Positions 7,195 to 8,983 of a DNA stretch of 8,983 nt are shown here, in pieces. The position numbers and the translations under genes are program-made. Source of the stretch: Pseudomonadota bacterium (GTDB lineage Bacteria > Desulfobacterota > Syntrophia > Syntrophales > JADFWA01); the NCBI GenBank assembly GCA_015222855.1, contig JADFWA010000130.1, positions 1 through 8,983 of the forward strand. The letters run 5' to 3'. Under the pieces are notes generated by a model. That model had not been told where the DNA came from. It did no database searches and saw only the letters and a program-made list of their open reading frames with translations. Every line of letters begins with the position of its first letter. The stretch's first letter is position 1.

Positions 7195-7373
7195 TTTAAG
7201 CTACATCTTAACCGTTAATGAACTACCCCGCGGCAAGCCACTGGGTATCAAAATGAGTGTTTTATCTTTTCTATCGCAGCAAGCTGCGGGGAATTAAACC
7301 CTGCAGCTTTCGCATCGCCACTTCAAGTGATTAGGGTAATCCGTGTAATCTGCGAAATCTGCGGATTAAAGAA
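7195..7373. other. Spacer between tRNA-Val terminator and thrS: degenerate palindromes, no gene
   Basis: No coding region is supported here. The stretch contains three palindromic or periodic blocks. First, TACCCCGCGGC (7224-7234) pairs with 7237-7247 with two mismatches around an AA loop. Second, AGCTGCGGGG (7282-7291) pairs with CCCTGCAGCT (7299-7308) with one mismatch, and overlaps an alternative hairpin CGCAGC (7275-7280) with GCTGCG (7283-7288). Third, a 9-base-period block lies at 7336-7362. All would be in the thrS leader if transcription starts upstream. I see no T-box features (no specifier loop or antiterminator sequence) and no clear sigma-70 promoter. Confidence 0.6.
7336..7368. 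repeat. 9-base-period palindromic repeat, copy 1
   Basis: Nine-base units GTAATCCGT (7336-7344), GTAATCTGC (7345-7353) and GAAATCTGC (7354-7362) run in register. The ends also pair: TAATCCG (7337-7343) with CGGATTA (7362-7368). The same unit recurs in the opposite orientation at 8917-8946, upstream of the FecR-domain gene, so this is a dispersed repeat of the genome rather than a local duplication. Confidence 0.7.
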
Positions 7374-7407
7374 AGGGCATCGCCGGTTATATATTTGCCG
7401 ATGCCCT
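7368..7407 (-). terminator. Intrinsic terminator downstream of tRNA-Val
   Basis: On the minus strand a 9-base-pair perfect GC-rich stem, AGGGCATCG (7407-7399) with CGATGCCCT (7382-7374), closes a 16-base AT-rich loop and is followed at once by TTCTTT. It starts about 37 bases after the encoded CCA of the tRNA and lies before thrS, so it probably ends the tRNA (and any pgsA readthrough) transcript and separates it from the thrS operon. The long loop and interrupted T run make it moderate rather than strong. Confidence 0.75.
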
Positions 7408-7443
7408 CTTAACCCGTTTCAACCTGCCACCACCTGCTAAAGA

Positions 7444-7518
7444 TGGTAGGCACGCAGGGATTTGAACCCTGGACCCCCACCGTGTCAAGGTGATGCTCTC
7501 CCCCTGAGCTACGTGCCT
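7444..7518 (-). tRNA. tRNA-Val (anticodon GAC)
   Basis: This is a complete 75-base tRNA gene. On the minus strand the acceptor stem AGGCACG pairs with CGTGCCT. The D arm is GCTC-AGGGGGA-GAGC and the anticodon stem TCACC pairs with GGTGG around loop TTGACAC, giving anticodon GAC for valine codons GUC and GUU. The variable loop has five bases, the T arm is CAGGG-TTCAAAT-CCCTG, the discriminator is A, and CCA is encoded. One U-G pair in the anticodon stem is the only irregularity. It lies 63 bases after pgsA; in E. coli pgsA is likewise followed by tRNA genes (glyW, cysT, leuZ), though with different specificities. Confidence 0.97.
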
Positions 7519-7535
7519 ATATCCAAATATGCCAC

Positions 7536-7564
7536 TGCCTAACAATAAAACCTTTTTATGTCAA
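7536..7564 (-). promoter_or_regulatory. Probable sigma-70 promoter of tRNA-Val
   Basis: On the minus strand a perfect -35 box TTGACA (7564-7559) is followed by a 17-base spacer and TAGGCA (7541-7536), a poor -10 match, about 17 bases before the mature tRNA 5' end. The spacing and position suit a tRNA promoter. The weak -10 keeps confidence modest; the tRNA could also be processed from a pgsA transcript. Confidence 0.5.
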
Positions 7565-7581
7565 GACAAATATCACGTTGA

Positions 7582-8121
7582 TCACTCGACACTATTTATA
7601 AATTTTACCCCTTTTGCCACATAATTCAATCCGGAAATAACGGTAAACAAAGCAGTAACCCAATAGGCCACTTCAACCAGCGGACAATTAAAATCTGCCG
7701 GCATACACCTTAACGCAAGGACCAGAAAAAGCGTCAGAAGCTGGAGTGTTGTAGTTATTTTGCTCACAAAAGCGGGACGGATTTCAAAGGAAACAGACAT
7801 AAAAAAAAGCACGGAAACGCCAAGCAGTATAACAAAATCCCTGCTTACGACAATTACGGTGAGCCAGGCGGGAATCATTCCAAGAATTGACAAGGTCACA
7901 AAGGTACTTATAAGCAATGCCTTATCGGCAAGCGGATCCAGATATGCACCCAAAACCGTCTTTTGCTTCAATATCCTCGCAAAAAAACCATCAAGGGCAT
8001 CGGTAATACCAGCAACGACAAAAACGATAAGTGCATTAAGAAATGACCCTTGGATCAAGAATATAACAAGAACCGGGACAAGGAATATCCTTATCAGGGA
8101 CAAAAAATTCGGTATGTTCAT
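7582..8121 (-). CDS. pgsA: CDP-diacylglycerol--glycerol-3-phosphate 3-phosphatidyltransferase
   Basis: This inner-membrane enzyme swaps CMP of CDP-diacylglycerol for glycerol 3-phosphate, the committed step to phosphatidylglycerol and cardiolipin. Its 179 residues (182 in E. coli) carry the complete CDP-alcohol phosphotransferase motif: Asp41, Asp44-Gly45, Ala48-Arg49, Gly58, Asp62 and Asp66. Several hydrophobic segments are visible, at about residues 5-25, 28-40, 67-88, 90-110, 123-140 and 150-168. An N-terminal IPNFLSLIRI and a KITTTLQ stretch are typical of PgsA, which favours it over other members of the family such as phosphatidylcholine or cardiolipin synthases. It starts 3 bases after the stop of the FecR-domain gene with only a weak ribosome-binding site, so translation is probably coupled to that gene. 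Confidence 0.9.
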   Translation of the reverse strand: MNIPNFLSLIRIFLVPVLVIFLIQGSFLNALIVFVVAGITDALDGFFARILKQKTVLGAYLDPLADKALLISTFVTLSILGMIPAWLTVIVVSRDFVILLGVSVLFFMSVSFEIRPAFVSKITTTLQLLTLFLVLALRCMPADFNCPLVEVAYWVTALFTVISGLNYVAKGVKFINSVE

Positions 8122-8124
8122 ATC

Positions 8125-8892
8125 TTACAACAAGTTATCCCTTGATCTGTTCCAGTCAACCCAATCGTTTCTATCCTCTTCCACGGTAAAATCCCGAGGT
8201 TTCTCGGCCGTGCCATCTCCTCTTATCCTGATCTGCTGCATCGACTTAATGATGTAAGTCCACTCCTCCAGCGTCACTTTTTCAGGCCCGGGAACCGGGG
8301 TTGGTCCCGGAATCTTATGCGGGGCCTTGATTGTCTTTGGCGGCTCAATAACCTTTCCGCGTCCCGTAACGTATACCACACCATCGTATACCCTTACCAG
8401 AACCGACTTATCATCACTTACATTCATTCTGTATACCGTTCCCCTGACCCCGGCAACCGCATTTTCACAGGACAATTCAAAATTAGTTTTTGCACCCAAA
8501 ATCCTGCTCACATTTGCCCATGTCCTGCCCAGAGTCAAATGAACCTTAACATTTTTGACACTTGATTTCTCACCACAGTCAATCTGAAGTATCCTGAAAC
8601 GGGTGTTGTCCGCAAAGCGGAGAATCGTATTATCACGCAAGACAATTTCCAGTCTTGATTTCGACCCGGTATCTACCCTGTCCCCCCCCTTCAGAATATG
8701 TCCAACCTTCAACAGGCGCCATTCATCTTCACCCTTCGGAACAACGGAGGCAATCCCATCGAGAAGGGCGACCTTCGCCTCTCCACTGCCGATCTTCACC
8801 GTCATGAGCCTTCTGGCGCAAACATCCTGTGAAGACAAGATAAAGACAAGAAAAATTGTCCAAAACAAAAATATGGCGTTCCTGAATGTCAT
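8125..8892 (-). CDS. Secreted FecR-domain protein
   Basis: This is a predicted periplasmic or surface protein of 255 residues. A signal peptide occupies about residues 1-26 (Arg4, hydrophobic 6-20, cleavage probably after VCA). The FecR domain spans about 43-178, with GIASVVPKGEDEWRLLKVGH and GDRVDTGSKSRLEIVLRDNT, followed by AVAGVRGTVYRM and VYDGVVYVTG, a predicted all-beta fold. A proline-rich linker (184-203: PPKTIKAPHKIPGPTPVPGP) leads to a conserved-looking tail with EEW, QQIRIRGDG and WVDWNRSRD. There is no transmembrane sensor-type architecture and no ECF sigma factor nearby, so this is not a classic FecR regulator; what it binds is unknown. The frame also allows a TTG at 8896-8898, but the ATG at 8890-8892 has AAGAG (8899-8903) six bases ahead and is preferred. 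It is 3 bases from pgsA. Confidence 0.85.
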   Translation of the reverse strand: MTFRNAIFLFWTIFLVFILSSQDVCARRLMTVKIGSGEAKVALLDGIASVVPKGEDEWRLLKVGHILKGGDRVDTGSKSRLEIVLRDNTILRFADNTRFRILQIDCGEKSSVKNVKVHLTLGRTWANVSRILGAKTNFELSCENAVAGVRGTVYRMNVSDDKSVLVRVYDGVVYVTGRGKVIEPPKTIKAPHKIPGPTPVPGPEKVTLEEWTYIIKSMQQIRIRGDGTAEKPRDFTVEEDRNDWVDWNRSRDNLL

Positions 8893-8916
8893 CTTCAACT
8901 CTTTTTATGAAAATTA

Positions 8917-8946
8917 TCCGCAGATTACGCAGATTCCCGCAGATTC
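8917..8946. repeat. 9-base-period repeat, copy 2 (inverted relative to copy 1)
   Basis: On the minus strand GAATCTGC (8946-8939), GAATCTGC (8936-8929) and GTAATCTGC (8928-8920) follow one another with a 9-to-10-base period and end in GGAT. This matches the unit at 7336-7368 but on the other strand, so the two copies flank the FecR-pgsA-tRNA block as inverted repeats. It lies 25 bases upstream of the FecR-domain start codon. Confidence 0.7.
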
Positions 8947-8979
8947 GTAGGTTGGGTTTCGTCCCTCAACCCAACCTAC
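8947..8979. repeat. Perfect 12-bp palindromic repeat upstream of the FecR-domain gene
   Basis: GTAGGTTGGGTT (8947-8958) pairs perfectly with AACCCAACCTAC (8968-8979) around the nine-base loop TCGTCCCTC. No T run follows on either strand, so it is not a standard terminator. From memory this looks like a widespread bacterial dispersed palindrome, but that needs a database search. It directly abuts the 9-base-period repeat. Confidence 0.8.
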
Positions 8980-8983
8980 AATC

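Noticed and set aside
7195..7373. T-box riboswitch controlling thrS
   Set aside because: No specifier loop, antiterminator consensus or terminator before thrS could be found.
1..8983. A new defence, mobile or biosynthetic system
   Set aside because: Every gene except the FecR-domain protein is a recognised housekeeping gene in conserved order; there is no transposase, integrase, nuclease or toxin-like gene in the window.

Overview
The window is one coherent, single-strand (minus) housekeeping locus read from right to left. The order is a FecR-domain secreted protein, pgsA, tRNA-Val(GAC), thrS, infC, rpmI, rplT, pheS, pheT and the 5' part of ihfA, which runs off the left edge. The string thrS-infC-rpmI-rplT-pheS-pheT-ihfA is the classic translation cluster known from Escherichia coli and many other Gram-negative bacteria. 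Together with an IHF-alpha-type protein, moderate GC content and many palindromic or short-period spacer repeats, it suggests a Gram-negative bacterium. A Desulfobacterota ('deltaproteobacterial') or neighbouring lineage is my best guess, from family resemblance only. No plus-strand gene is credible.

Right part (about 7440-8983): a repeat-rich upstream edge, then a FecR-domain protein with a signal peptide. pgsA (phosphatidylglycerophosphate synthase) starts 3 bases after its stop. A complete tRNA-Val gene follows, with its own TTGACA -35 box and an intrinsic terminator just downstream.

Middle (about 4280-7440): a 250-base spacer with degenerate palindromes, then threonyl-tRNA synthetase, initiation factor IF3 starting at a rare ATA codon behind a strong Shine-Dalgarno, ribosomal protein L35 and a 102-base spacer. 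Left part (1-4280): ribosomal protein L20, whose stop overlaps the pheS start (ATGA), then pheS and pheT, a 241-base nested inverted-repeat spacer, and ihfA.

Functionally the genes supply charged tRNA-Thr and tRNA-Phe, start-codon proofreading, two large-subunit ribosomal proteins, a nucleoid protein and an anionic phospholipid head-group step.

The genes are ordinary; I see no new defence, mobile or biosynthetic system. The unusual signal is in the spacers. Three of them (after thrS, rpmI and pheS) are built of tandem heptanucleotides in strict 7-base register, each with a different unit. The spacer after pheT has an 8-base period, and two outer spacers share a 9-base unit. Two of these spacers are arranged as inverted arrays, so they could fold into long hairpins. 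The ATA start of infC and the altered zinc-site motif of ThrRS are the other points worth a look.
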